Below, in pieces: positions 1-7,923 of a stretch of 33,318 nucleotides of DNA. The translations under genes and the position numbers were made by a program. The notes under the pieces were generated by a model. The model was not told the DNA's origin. It ran no database searches and saw only the letters and a list, made by a program, of their open reading frames with translations. This stretch comes from Marinomonas vulgaris (GTDB lineage Bacteria > Pseudomonadota > Gammaproteobacteria > Pseudomonadales > Marinomonadaceae): assembly GCF_018145875.1 (NCBI RefSeq), contig NZ_JAGSSV010000027.1, positions 1 through 33,318 on the forward strand, written 5' to 3'. How positions within the stretch are numbered: the first letter of the stretch is position 1; each line of letters starts with the position of its first letter.

Positions 1-99
1 GAAGTGAGTGACTTTTTGTGGTTTTTAACCAAATTAGGCATTCTGGGCACAATGCGAATTCTTAATCGCAGTTTCCCTAAACAGCCAAGAGAAGTGTGA
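1..99 (+). CDS. C-terminal end of an unidentified protein (partial)
   Basis: Reading from base 1 in frame 1 gives 32 codons without a stop, beginning EVSDFLWFLTKLGILG and ending at TGA 97-99. The gene starts outside the window and I do not recognise the family. The frame is supported by a diverged copy at about 6359-6435, alignable without gaps over 77 bp (about 52 identities by hand count). There the same frame reads with conserved residues such as TKL and an LN.SFP motif, but carries stop codons. It overlaps the end of the minus-strand BCCT remnant, so one of the two readings is a relic. The conservation pattern favours this plus-strand frame as the real gene end up to base 99. Confidence 0.45.
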   Translation, partial: EVSDFLWFLTKLGILGTMRILNRSFPKQPREV

Positions 100-243
100 C
101 AATACAAAATTGTTGGCACTCTTCGTGTATTGGATAAATATACCCAAGTCAACAAGGCTAAATATTAACGCACCTACCAGTATGATAAAGGTAGGGAAAA
201 ACACGAGCGGTCTCAGTGATTGAAACATGTTCCATTTCCTCAT
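34..243 (-). pseudogene. BCCT-family transporter N-terminal remnant
   Basis: The 69-residue reading frame has one hydrophobic segment (about residues 12-36) followed by an NNFVLSHFSWLF stretch. This resembles the first membrane helix and the periplasmic N..l..F.WlY motif at the start of betaine/carnitine/choline transporters, which are normally about 500 or more residues. Similarity ends after WLF, and the remaining residues are read antisense through the conserved 3' end of the plus-strand gene at 1-99. The start lies 11 bp downstream of the CocE-like hydrolase on the same strand, so the two may once have formed an operon. The likely event is truncation by a recombination junction near base 85-100. 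Family assignment rests on a short stretch only. Confidence 0.4.
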
Positions 244-254
244 ATCGGTGCTAT

Positions 255-2249
255 TTACACACCGGTTCTTTTTATAGTTTCGTCAAACTCTTTGTTAAAA
301 ATAAGCTCTCCATCGTGGAAAGCCTGCCATTTACATGTGATGTAAAAATTGTCCGCATCACAGCACATTTGATAGTCGCCTTTTAAACCTGTTAGCCAGC
401 CTTCTCTTCCCATCGTTAAATCAAACTGAATACTGGACTTGGCACTTAAAGGGTTTTCCGGGTGAATGCTTTGCCATTGACTCATTGACATATCAATGTA
501 TGAATCGCTCGAATGGTAGTGCTGTCGACCAAAGTCATCGTGCGTTTCTAGCGTGACAACCCCTGTTTTATAGTCATGATGGACGACGCGCTGGCTGTCG
601 GAACCACGTAACGACTCGCCATTGAACGTCACCTCTTGATCGTAGTGAGGTGGCTCGACTTCAGTGTAAACCTCTTCACGTGTAGCGATTTTTATGGCGC
701 ATTGAGAAGAGGCAATCGTTAGAGTGGCTTGATCCGCCGACGGCCACACTAATGGCCAATACGCATTTGATATGGATACTCTTAATCTATGGCCTTCTGG
801 TAAACGGTAAGCTACGGGGTTTACGCTTACTTGAACTTGATAAAGTTCATTCGGTACTAGGTCTTCTATAAACTCATGGCTATTTCTGTGTGTTAAATTC
901 AACACGCCTAGGCTGATGCGCGTAACAGCGCCATCGGGGTGAACATCACATAAGCGAACAATGACATTTGCCTTTGGCTTATTACTGCTAAGCGTTAAAT
1001 GAGCGGTAATATCTCCCGCTAACGATAAGGGCTCTGATAAAGGCGTACTGTCAAAACACAGAGAACCTGCATCATCTATTCGTTGATCATCCGGCTGTTC
1101 CATATCCAATCGAATGCCAACACACAACCTACCACCGTTCAAACCTACGGTTTGTGGAGAGCATATTTGTTCCGAAAGCGCATCAGGTTGTGGCTCTTTT
1201 AAAAGGTGACGATTATTGAGGTAGAACGTTTGATAGCTTGTTCTTGGTGACGGCCAACAAGGCTCGGAAAGCCATTTCCCTGGTCTGTGCTCGTAATCAC
1301 CTTGTGGGCGGACACTGTCCTGAAGGTAGTAAGTTAGCTGAGGCTCTTGATCAACGCCATTCTCTTCTTCTTTTAGCCAGCGGTCCCACCAGCGGACAGA
1401 TTCTTTAACGTAATCCATTTTAGGATTGGGATAAGCAATATTGGGGTATTTATGTGCCCAAGGGCCTATCAGTCCCTTACAAGACACATCTAGGTTTTCC
1501 AGCAAACTAAAAACAGTACGTCGGTAGTTGTCTGCCCACCCCCCCATCGCATACACAGGTACTTTAATGCTTGAATAATCTTCGCAGACAGATCCATGCT
1601 TCCAGTATCCATTGCGAGTTTGCTCCGTCAGCCAAGGCTTGGCCAAAAATGGCATCGAGTGTAAACGCTCTAACCATTGCTCTTTCCAACCCTCTCCCAC
1701 CAACTTAGCATCAGGCGCACGCCCCTGAGCATAGGCCCAAAAAAATGCAGCCCAGTCTAGGTTGTCATTAAGTAAACAACCACCCATATAGTGGACATCA
1801 TTACCGTATCTGTCGTCAGTGGAGCAAATGGTAATAATGGCTTTGAGTGCCGGCGGGTTAAGCGCCGCAATTTGAAGTGAATTAAATCCTCCCCAAGAGA
1901 TTCCCATCATGCCCACCCTGCCATTACACCAAGGCTGAGAAGCAATCCAAGCGATAATATTTACACCATCATCGAGCTCTTGTTGAGTATATTCATCGGT
2001 AGACTGGCCATCAGACTCACCACATCCTCGCAAATCTACACGTATGCATGCATAACCATGAGCGGCCGTTTGCGCCATGGTAATTTCATCACGAACAATA
2101 GTACCGTCATTTTTTCTATAAGGTAAAAACTCTAAAATAGCCGGAACTGGAGTCGTTTCCGAGTCACTCGGTAACCAAGCTCGATATGCCAAATGAATAC
2201 CATCTGGCATCTTTATCATGGCATGGTGTATCTCTCTCACGTTATGCAT
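255..2249 (-). CDS. CocE/NonD family hydrolase (X-Pro dipeptidyl-peptidase S15 type)
   Basis: This 664-residue alpha/beta hydrolase resembles cocaine esterase and glutaryl-7-ACA acylase. The nucleophile elbow GISWGG places Ser118. Asp240 (GGWADN) and His266 (GPWAHKYPN) complete the triad, and Tyr44 (PYRK) matches the oxyanion tyrosine of CocE. Residues from about 330 on form the beta-rich C-terminal domain of the family. Members hydrolyse esters or amides, and the substrate cannot be read from sequence. There is no signal peptide, so it is probably cytoplasmic. It is transcribed divergently from a LysR gene, with two LysR-type boxes in the 110-bp gap, so LysR control is likely. A BCCT-like remnant follows it, which may hint at a quaternary-amine or ester substrate, but that is speculation. 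Confidence 0.88.
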   Translation of the reverse strand: MHNVREIHHAMIKMPDGIHLAYRAWLPSDSETTPVPAILEFLPYRKNDGTIVRDEITMAQTAAHGYACIRVDLRGCGESDGQSTDEYTQQELDDGVNIIAWIASQPWCNGRVGMMGISWGGFNSLQIAALNPPALKAIITICSTDDRYGNDVHYMGGCLLNDNLDWAAFFWAYAQGRAPDAKLVGEGWKEQWLERLHSMPFLAKPWLTEQTRNGYWKHGSVCEDYSSIKVPVYAMGGWADNYRRTVFSLLENLDVSCKGLIGPWAHKYPNIAYPNPKMDYVKESVRWWDRWLKEEENGVDQEPQLTYYLQDSVRPQGDYEHRPGKWLSEPCWPSPRTSYQTFYLNNRHLLKEPQPDALSEQICSPQTVGLNGGRLCVGIRLDMEQPDDQRIDDAGSLCFDSTPLSEPLSLAGDITAHLTLSSNKPKANVIVRLCDVHPDGAVTRISLGVLNLTHRNSHEFIEDLVPNELYQVQVSVNPVAYRLPEGHRLRVSISNAYWPLVWPSADQATLTIASSQCAIKIATREEVYTEVEPPHYDQEVTFNGESLRGSDSQRVVHHDYKTGVVTLETHDDFGRQHYHSSDSYIDMSMSQWQSIHPENPLSAKSSIQFDLTMGREGWLTGLKGDYQMCCDADNFYITCKWQAFHDGELIFNKEFDETIKRTGV

Positions 2250-2282
2250 ACTGACCTTACACTTTATTTGCGTTATTCCCTT

Positions 2283-2295
2283 ATACTAAAAGTAT
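2283..2295. promoter_or_regulatory. Inverted repeat, candidate LysR box 1
   Basis: ATACT-AAA-AGTAT dyad in the cocE/lysR divergent intergenic region. It shares the core ACTAAAAGT with the box at 2332-2348, with centres about 51 bp apart, close to five helical turns. It is the box nearer the hydrolase start. LysR-type regulators typically occupy two such sites. Confidence 0.5.
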
Positions 2296-2331
2296 GCAAT
2301 TGTAAGTAAAACGCTATTTTGTTAGTGTCAT

Positions 2332-2348
2332 TTGAACTAAAAGTTCAA
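2332..2348. promoter_or_regulatory. Inverted repeat, candidate LysR box 2
   Basis: TTGAACT-AAA-AGTTCAA is a perfect 7-bp-arm dyad fitting the T-N11-A pattern of LysR-type sites. It lies 12 bp upstream of the LysR start codon at 2360, a position suited to autoregulation. Confidence 0.55.
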
Positions 2349-2359
2349 GCTGAAGCCAT

Positions 2360-3271
2360 ATGCCCATAAACAATAAAACCATTCCCTCTTTAAGCAGCTT
2401 AATATTATTTGAGTCCTCGGCTCGGCTTGGTACCTTTTCTCAGGCAGCACAAGAGCTCTGCGTGACGCCAACAGCGGTCAGTAAACAAATCAAACAACTT
2501 GAAAGCTTTTTAGGAACTCAACTTTTCATACGTCAAAAAGCAGGTTTACAACTCACGCCTCATGGCGAACAATATTTAGTCTCCATCAGTAAAAGCCTTT
2601 CAGACCTATCAACAGCCTCGCAAGAGTTAAAAGAAAACGTCATCACACCCAACCTAAATTTAGATATTGGCGCGTGTTTTTCGCACTTTTGGTTAATACC
2701 TCACCTCGATAACTTTCATGAAAGTCATCCAGATATCACCTTAAATATCAATATCAACAATGAACGCAGCACAAGCGAGGAAAGCCAACAAGACTATCAT
2801 GTGGCTTTTTATTACAGTCCTTTGCAAAGCGCAAAACCAGACCACACTTTGTTATTTAAGGAGCGTATCTTGCTGGTATGCAGCCCAGGTTTTTTACAAA
2901 AAAGACCCGATATTGCAGAGCTCAACAACCTTTGGCAGCAACCACTTTTAGGCATAAAAGACTCACCCGATTTCTGGGAGAATTGGCGTAGTTGGGCCAA
3001 CCGATATGGCGTGGTATATCAGATACCTGAAAAAGAAATTCAAATGGAGAGCCAGGTAGCAGTCATGCACGCCGCTTTAAATGGAGTGGGAATTGCGCTG
3101 GCCTGGGATTGGCACGTACAAGCGCTTTTAGAGAGTGGTCAACTGGTTGCCCTAACAAAGCCCATTGAATGCGATCATAACGGCTTCTTCCTTGCTAAAA
3201 GTACAAGCGGCCAAAAAAATGATCATGCAGACAGCTTTATGCATTGGGTCAAACAGCTAGCAGAAGAATGA
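2360..3271 (+). CDS. LysR family transcriptional regulator (GcvA-like)
   Basis: This 303-residue protein has the usual LysR size. Residues about 10-67 form the winged helix-turn-helix (FESSARLGTFSQAAQELCVT, then TAVSKQIKQLE), and residues about 95-300 are the periplasmic-binding-like effector domain. The N-terminal sequence around LFESSARLGTFSQAA is typical of the GcvA/AmpR subgroup. It is divergent from the CocE-type hydrolase and presumably controls it. The stop codon TGA (3269-3271) is also the first three bases of a 68-bp IS200/IS605-type end. The extreme C-terminus may therefore have been altered by that insertion, although the overall length is normal. Confidence 0.9.
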   Translation: MPINNKTIPSLSSLILFESSARLGTFSQAAQELCVTPTAVSKQIKQLESFLGTQLFIRQKAGLQLTPHGEQYLVSISKSLSDLSTASQELKENVITPNLNLDIGACFSHFWLIPHLDNFHESHPDITLNININNERSTSEESQQDYHVAFYYSPLQSAKPDHTLLFKERILLVCSPGFLQKRPDIAELNNLWQQPLLGIKDSPDFWENWRSWANRYGVVYQIPEKEIQMESQVAVMHAALNGVGIALAWDWHVQALLESGQLVALTKPIECDHNGFFLAKSTSGQKNDHADSFMHWVKQLAEE

Positions 3272-3336
3272 CATCCTCCCCCACCTAGCTTCGCTTATTT
3301 CGGTAGGGGATTCCCATTACTTGGGCGCACGTTAAA
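3269..3336. repeat. Solo IS200/IS605-type right end (68-bp direct repeat, copy 1)
   Basis: This stretch matches 33219-33286 at 65 of 68 bases. It begins TGACATCCTCCCCC and contains a hairpin (CCCCACC / GGTAGGGG arms) followed by GATTCCCATTACTTGGGC. The opposite strand ends GGGGAGGATGTCA, the form seen at right ends of many IS605/IS1341-type elements, where it overlaps the omega-RNA scaffold of TnpB. No tnpB reading frame adjoins this copy, so it is a solo end or decayed element. Confidence 0.75.
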
Positions 3337-3350
3337 ACACCAAAATAAGA

Positions 3351-3373
3351 GAGAGTTTATCGGTTAAACTCTC
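3351..3373. other. Hairpin upstream of eamA-like gene
   Basis: Perfect 9-bp inverted repeat GAGAGTTTA / TAAACTCTC with a 5-base loop. It sits 28 bp before the EamA start, in the leader or promoter. No T-run follows on either strand, so it is not a clear terminator. An operator or leader structure is possible. Confidence 0.4.
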
Positions 3374-3401
3374 CGGCCATAATACAAATTGGATCATACA
3401 G

Positions 3402-4289
3402 ATGCCTCATAACTACACGCCTACTTTGAAAAACTGGCTTTCTCTGCTGTTGCTTACTTTACTGTGGGGGACGTCATTTATGTTCACCGCTGTCTCACTG
3501 CAAAGCTTTAGCCCTTTGGCGATTGTCTCTCTAAGGGTTTTGATTGCAGCGATTATTCTCACTCTCTTTATGTATGCTAAGGGTTGGCGCTTGCCAGTGG
3601 AACCGTTGGCCTGGGGCGTATTTTTGTTGTTGGGTCTTGCGGGTAACTTGTTGCCATTCTTTTTGATTTCCACCGGGCAAAAGAATATTAGCTCAGGCAT
3701 TACCGGGTTGTTGATGGCATTTATGCCGCTGGCGACCATGATTTTGGCGCATTATTTTGTGTCAGGAGAAAGTCTCAATCGCTTTAAAATCTTCGGTTTT
3801 TTGTTAGGTATTACTGGCGTGGTGGTTGTGCTTTGGCCGTCATTAGTTGGCGCTCACAGTAACTTACTGAGTGGCTTATTGATTTTACTCGCCACTTTAA
3901 GCTATGCAATAAATGCCATTTTGGTAAGACGATTACCTTCTTATAACCCGGTTGTCACCGCAGCGGGCATGACGATTGTTTCAAGCATTGCTGTCGTGCC
4001 ATTGTGGCTGTGGCAAGATTTACCTTGGCAGCAAAGTTATTCTGTAAAAGACACGTTATCCATGTTGTGGTTAGGTGTTGGGCCAACAGCATTTGGCACC
4101 ATTCTTTTGTTTTCCGTTATCGCCACGGCAGGCCCTACGTTTCTTTCATACATCAATTACGTGATTCCTATCGTGGCGTATTTTACTGGTGCGCTTCTTT
4201 TAGGCGAAAGCATTGAATGGCACAGCCTGGCGGCGATGTTATTAATCATTTTAGGGATAGCGCTAACGCGCAAACGGGTTACTAATTGA
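3402..4289 (+). CDS. EamA/DMT family permease
   Basis: This 295-residue integral membrane protein contains the duplicated EamA unit. The first repeat (about residues 10-140) begins with LLWGTSFMFTAVSL and includes a RVLIAAIILTLF helix. The second (about 155-290) ends with GALLLGESIEWHSLAAMLLIILGIAL. About ten transmembrane helices are expected, in the inner membrane. Members export or import small metabolites such as amino acids, and the substrate cannot be assigned. It stands alone, with a solo IS end upstream and convergent hipA downstream. Confidence 0.88.
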   Translation: MPHNYTPTLKNWLSLLLLTLLWGTSFMFTAVSLQSFSPLAIVSLRVLIAAIILTLFMYAKGWRLPVEPLAWGVFLLLGLAGNLLPFFLISTGQKNISSGITGLLMAFMPLATMILAHYFVSGESLNRFKIFGFLLGITGVVVVLWPSLVGAHSNLLSGLLILLATLSYAINAILVRRLPSYNPVVTAAGMTIVSSIAVVPLWLWQDLPWQQSYSVKDTLSMLWLGVGPTAFGTILLFSVIATAGPTFLSYINYVIPIVAYFTGALLLGESIEWHSLAAMLLIILGIALTRKRVTN

Positions 4290-4463
4290 CCGCCTGACTA
4301 GACTGGCATGTGTTAAACAGCTACAGCTCTTATCATCCCTATGACAGTATGTGACAATGCCTGCCTTGCCTCTATTGTTTCGTCAGAGTAGTTTTGTCAT
4401 TACCACTCGGTAGCGCGCCTTATTACGACACCAGTATCATTGTGCAGTTTGCAAAATTTCTAG

Positions 4464-4486
4464 TTTACGGCAGAAACTGCCGTAAA
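4464..4486. terminator. Perfect hairpin between eamA-like gene and hipA
   Basis: Arms TTTACGGCAG and CTGCCGTAAA (10 bp, perfect) flank a 3-base AAA loop, in the 251-bp gap between two convergent genes. No strong T-tract follows, so function as a bidirectional terminator is plausible but not proven. A protein-binding palindrome is the alternative. Nothing else is evident in 4290-4540. Confidence 0.4.
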
Positions 4487-4540
4487 ATCGCGTGAAATTA
4501 AACCATCTTTATCAATATGCACGCTTTAGCTACTAGGAGT

Positions 4541-5755
4541 TCAGCGTAGCGATATGCTTCGTAAGTGCGTTTCGATGGCTTCAATCATCGACTTGGTAAG
4601 TGGTAAATGCGCTTTTTCTTTCTGCCATATTTCATGAAAACCTTCTACGGTTTGCTTGGCAGTCTCTAAAACCAACTTTTCTGGCAACATGGCTTTAGCT
4701 GCTAGGTGTGATAACTCATCCAGCGTGAAATCACTGAATTTCTTGCTACGGCTAACCTTCAGCGACGCACTATCATCGGGGATATAAGGAATGGTTGAGA
4801 CAAAATCATAGGCAGGTGCTATCGATGCGGTGCGCTTGTCTTTGTAGATCACAGACCAATTTTTCAAATGCATATCGGCATTACCAATTAGGGTATTGAA
4901 CACCAATCTGCGCGTAAATTCTGCGATGTCTTCGCCTTTCCCTTCAATGCCAATAACCTGAGCAATATTGCGCATACTGGCTTTTTTGTACTTATCTTGA
5001 GGATAGACGCCAAACACTTGCGCAAAATCTTCAATGTGTACGGCTTGATTATCTGCACGGTCAAAGCGCTTAATCACAAACGCACTGTCACCAAATTTGC
5101 CAATGCCATCTGGGATATTAGCTATCTGGTTAATAGGGAGCAGCTGGGTCTCTGGCACATCCATACCTAACTTGCGCGCCAGCTCCATCATCGAATATTC
5201 ATTTTCTGGCACAGCGTCAAATCGAGACGACGGCAATTTCACAATCCAAGAACCACCCTTGCCGGTCGCTGGAATCGTCAAGCCTCCGTTTGCCTGTTGT
5301 ACGGCTGAAAACTTCAACTGCACACCTGCTAATGAAAAGCGCATTGGAGCATCTATTTTCGTTTCATCGTCAATGTCTTGATGCACATTAGGTGGTAACG
5401 CTTCACCATCCGCAGGCTCAACCGTAATCGCGCCTGCTAAATCCTGCCCTAATACCCACAATAAAAAAAATTCCCGCGCTGGGTTCACTCCGGCACGCTC
5501 TGCCAGGTAATTACGCATCGTTTCTTCTGGCAAAAGGTTGGAGAAAAACGGAGTTAACTTGGTCTGAGTAGGTTTGAAGTTGGTTAGCAAACTGCCTAAC
5601 GAATCCTTAAAACCAAGCCCTAACGTAGGCCGTGATTCGTCATTAATATACGAATCCATAAAAGAAAAAAGCGTTCTGTCATTGCCAACATTGGTGATCG
5701 TTGCGATAGGGTCACCGTAGAGCAAAACGTTGAGAGTAGAAACATGATTAGTCAT
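4541..5755 (-). CDS. hipA: HipA-type serine/threonine kinase toxin
   Basis: This 404-residue HipA-family kinase is a type II toxin that in known systems phosphorylates glutamyl-tRNA synthetase or other targets. The N-terminal HipA domain spans about residues 8-115. The ATP-binding region includes the SLAGVQLKFSA loop (141-151). The catalytic loop GNADMHLKNW (291-300) supplies Asp294 and Asn299, and APAYDFVS (313-320) carries the metal-binding Asp317. All key kinase residues are present, so the protein looks active. The start overlaps the 3' end of the upstream antitoxin gene by 8 bp, giving translational coupling. It differs from the HipA relic near 24 kb, and the residue lengths suggest separate HipA clades. 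Confidence 0.92.
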   Translation of the reverse strand: MTNHVSTLNVLLYGDPIATITNVGNDRTLFSFMDSYINDESRPTLGLGFKDSLGSLLTNFKPTQTKLTPFFSNLLPEETMRNYLAERAGVNPAREFFLLWVLGQDLAGAITVEPADGEALPPNVHQDIDDETKIDAPMRFSLAGVQLKFSAVQQANGGLTIPATGKGGSWIVKLPSSRFDAVPENEYSMMELARKLGMDVPETQLLPINQIANIPDGIGKFGDSAFVIKRFDRADNQAVHIEDFAQVFGVYPQDKYKKASMRNIAQVIGIEGKGEDIAEFTRRLVFNTLIGNADMHLKNWSVIYKDKRTASIAPAYDFVSTIPYIPDDSASLKVSRSKKFSDFTLDELSHLAAKAMLPEKLVLETAKQTVEGFHEIWQKEKAHLPLTKSMIEAIETHLRSISLR

Positions 5756-6062
5756 CGTCGTCTTCTTCTTCTAACTGATATGCGGGCGACATTGCCTCAC
5801 TTTCATCGCTGATTCCTTGGCTACTTCGAATGATCGACTTAATGGCAGGTACAGTTTTTTTTGGTGCAACAAATAACTCTAAGTCGAGTACACGAGCAAG
5901 TGCAATCAAACTAGACATTCTTAAATCAACGCCGCCAGACTCAATTTTCGATATATGGCTTTGAGGCACACCCGAACGCGCACTCAGCTCTCTTTGGCTA
6001 AAACCTTTACGTACCCGAGCTTTTCGGAGGCTTTCAAGTATCTGCTCTATTACATAGCTCAT
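5748..6062 (-). CDS. hipB: HipB-type XRE antitoxin
   Basis: This 104-residue protein has a Cro/C1-type helix-turn-helix at about residues 8-65 (RKARVRKGFSQRELSARSGV, then SHISKIESGG). The acidic C-terminal tail (EEEDDDD) is likely the region contacting HipA. It is the first gene of a two-gene operon with hipA and presumably represses its own promoter together with HipA. The upstream sequence is strongly AT-rich and includes the 16-bp palindrome at 6098-6113. Confidence 0.9.
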   Translation of the reverse strand: MSYVIEQILESLRKARVRKGFSQRELSARSGVPQSHISKIESGGVDLRMSSLIALARVLDLELFVAPKKTVPAIKSIIRSSQGISDESEAMSPAYQLEEEDDDD

Positions 6063-6097
6063 ATCGATATACCTTATTATATCACTTTAGTAAAATT

Positions 6098-6113
6098 ATA
6101 TATTTAAATATAT
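6098..6113. promoter_or_regulatory. Palindrome in hipBA promoter
   Basis: ATATATTTAAATATAT is a perfect 16-bp palindrome 35 bp upstream of the hipB start. It could be a HipB operator or simply the AT-rich promoter core. AT-only palindromes arise easily by chance. Confidence 0.35.
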
Positions 6114-6202
6114 CACAGCACTCCAAAGGACACAAAAATGATTAGCTATTACATATCATAAATCATAGTTTGATATGTAATTATATATAATTAGGCAGGG
6201 AT

Positions 6203-6435
6203 ATTTGTCATCGACAAAAGAGAGATACTCTAGCTGAAAATCGCAAACAGGCGCATCCACCCTACTACGTACCTCTGTCACGTAGGCCTTTTTCAACAAG
6301 GCCTGAAGAACAACTCGCGTCAAATCTGAATAAGCTTGTTTAAGAGGGTAAAAAGACTGAAATGCAGAGTATTTTGTACTTTTAAACAAAATTAGACGTT
6401 CTCACTATTGTGCGACTTCTTAATAACAGTTTTCC
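6203..6435 (+). pseudogene. Decayed gene related to the plus-strand gene at window start
   Basis: The plus-strand frame set by GAA at 6359 reads an apparently coding stretch interrupted by at least two in-frame stops (6341-6343 and 6383-6385). Its final part matches the protein ending at base 99. At the DNA level, 6359-6435 aligns without gaps to bases 1-77 at about 68 percent identity. Upstream residues include LAENRKQAHPPYY and FSTRPEEQLASNLNKLV, which I cannot assign. The 77-codon minus-strand frame over this region (6389-6156, TTG start) is probably only the antisense shadow of this relic. No mobile-element gene adjoins it. Confidence 0.35.
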
Positions 6436-6519
6436 ACACAACATCGACAATTTTCGTCATTTTTCTTTAAGCCACGATTGTAGTTGTCTAATTAAGGCTT
6501 CCGAATAAAAACGCGCCAA

Positions 6520-6543
6520 AAAGGGAAGTAATTACTTCCCTTT
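6520..6543 (-). terminator. Terminator overlapping the oxidase stop codon
   Basis: A perfect palindrome with 12-base arms (AAAGGGAAGTAA and its complement) contains the TAA stop of the FAD oxidase. On the minus strand it runs into TTTTT, the form of a rho-independent terminator. Confidence 0.75.
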
Positions 6544-7836
6544 CGCAAGCCGATCAAATCGATATGGGCTAGGGTCAATCATTGGTTCTACGCCGGCAAT
6601 TAAGTCCGCGGCGAGCTGACCTGCGGCGGGCCCTGTTCCAAAGCCATGACCAGAAAAGCCCGTGGCTATCGTCAAGCCTGGTATAGAAGCGATGTGATCT
6701 ATGACAGGGTTTGAATCTGGTGTGACATCAATGATACCAGCCCATGCTTCGGCGATTTCAGCCTTTTCAAAAATAGGCCACGCCGCTTTTAAATTGTCTA
6801 ACGCCTGTTGATTTAAAGCCGCATTAAAGGCAGGTGAATTGACTCGGTATGTTTCAAAGGGCGAGGTACTTTTCGCGCTCCAACGGCGAGATAACGCCAA
6901 GTCTCTGAAGAAATAACGCCCCAAAGAAACATTTAAAAAATCCCTTTGTGTTTTTAACTGTCCAATATAACGATGGCCAACCAGCATATGATCTAGTGTA
7001 ATAGGAGCATCCAGTTTGCCACGCTGAGTAATAATGTAACCACCGTCTTTATGCTTACGAAAAGAGAAATCCGGGCCACCAACAGCGATATTAGTCGGCC
7101 CTTCCATTGGTTTGGTACGCAGTACTGAACAAATAAGTGGTAAGGTTGGGAAGCCGATATTGAGATTGCCCAGAAAACGTCGTGACCATGCGCCACCAGC
7201 CAAAAGTACCTGATCGCACTGAATCTCGCCTTTTTCTGTCATCACGCCAGTAATACGCCCTTCCTTTTTTAATAAGGTACGTACTGCACATTCTTGAATC
7301 AGAACCGCACCCTTTTTAATGGCGGCTTTTGCAATAGCAGGTGTTGCAAGAGCAGGCTCAGCATAACCATCTGACGGCGTATATATGCCTCCAAGCCACT
7401 TTCCTTTACCGCCAGGCACCAGCGTATCTATATCGTCTGCATCGACTATTTTCGAATCAAGAGAAAGAGAAGCAACGGAGTCAAGCCAGCCTTTGTGCAT
7501 ATCCAACTGTGGTGTTGTTTTAGCAAGAAACATAATACCGCCTTGCTGATAACCAACGTCTTGACCAACTCGATCGGCCATACCTGCCCAAAGGCGATCA
7601 GCGGCCTGCGCCAAGGGCACATCGTGCAAATGACGGTTAGTTTTACGAATCCAGCCTAAGTTTCTAGAGGACTGTTCACCCGCTATATGTCCTTTTTCCA
7701 GAAGCACCACAGAAATGCCCCGTTCTGCGAGCGCTAATGCGGCACTGATGCCAACAATGCCTCCGCCTACAATGACCACACTGGCCGAGGTTGGAAGCGT
7801 ATCTTGTGTTTCAATTCTGTCGAGTGTGATGGTCAT
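6532..7836 (-). CDS. FAD-dependent oxidoreductase (D-amino-acid oxidase/DAO family)
   Basis: The protein is 434 residues from the ATG at 7836. A GTG at 7866 would add ten residues, but AGGA lies 9 bp before the ATG. The N-terminal Rossmann motif VVIVGGGIVGISAALALAERG binds FAD, and the C-terminal GFSGHGFGTGPAAGQLAADL is the second FAD contact of DAO-family flavoproteins. Such enzymes oxidise amines or amino acids to imines with release of H2O2 or electron transfer. It is the last gene of an operon with an ornithine-cyclodeaminase-like and a RidA-like gene. Beside a 4-hydroxyphenylacetate pathway, a tyramine-like or other aromatic amine substrate is plausible, but that is inferred from context. 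It is probably cytoplasmic. Confidence 0.85.
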   Translation of the reverse strand: MTITLDRIETQDTLPTSASVVIVGGGIVGISAALALAERGISVVLLEKGHIAGEQSSRNLGWIRKTNRHLHDVPLAQAADRLWAGMADRVGQDVGYQQGGIMFLAKTTPQLDMHKGWLDSVASLSLDSKIVDADDIDTLVPGGKGKWLGGIYTPSDGYAEPALATPAIAKAAIKKGAVLIQECAVRTLLKKEGRITGVMTEKGEIQCDQVLLAGGAWSRRFLGNLNIGFPTLPLICSVLRTKPMEGPTNIAVGGPDFSFRKHKDGGYIITQRGKLDAPITLDHMLVGHRYIGQLKTQRDFLNVSLGRYFFRDLALSRRWSAKSTSPFETYRVNSPAFNAALNQQALDNLKAAWPIFEKAEIAEAWAGIIDVTPDSNPVIDHIASIPGLTIATGFSGHGFGTGPAAGQLAADLIAGVEPMIDPSPYRFDRLAKGK

Positions 7837-7923
7837 AATTGCATATCCTAGAGGCGGAAAAGGCACCCTGAACTATAAAAAATACTGTGACGAAATAGAC
7901 AATAGAGGGTGCGTTAATCGATA

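Noticed and set aside
6156..6389. 77-codon minus-strand frame as a gene
   Set aside because: It needs a TTG start, matches nothing known to me, and lies antisense to a plus-strand relic whose frame is conserved with bases 1-77.
7863..7912. GCACCCT/AGGGTGC inverted repeat between the RidA-like and oxidase genes
   Set aside because: Seven-base arms 36 bases apart with no T-run; too weak to call a terminator or operator.
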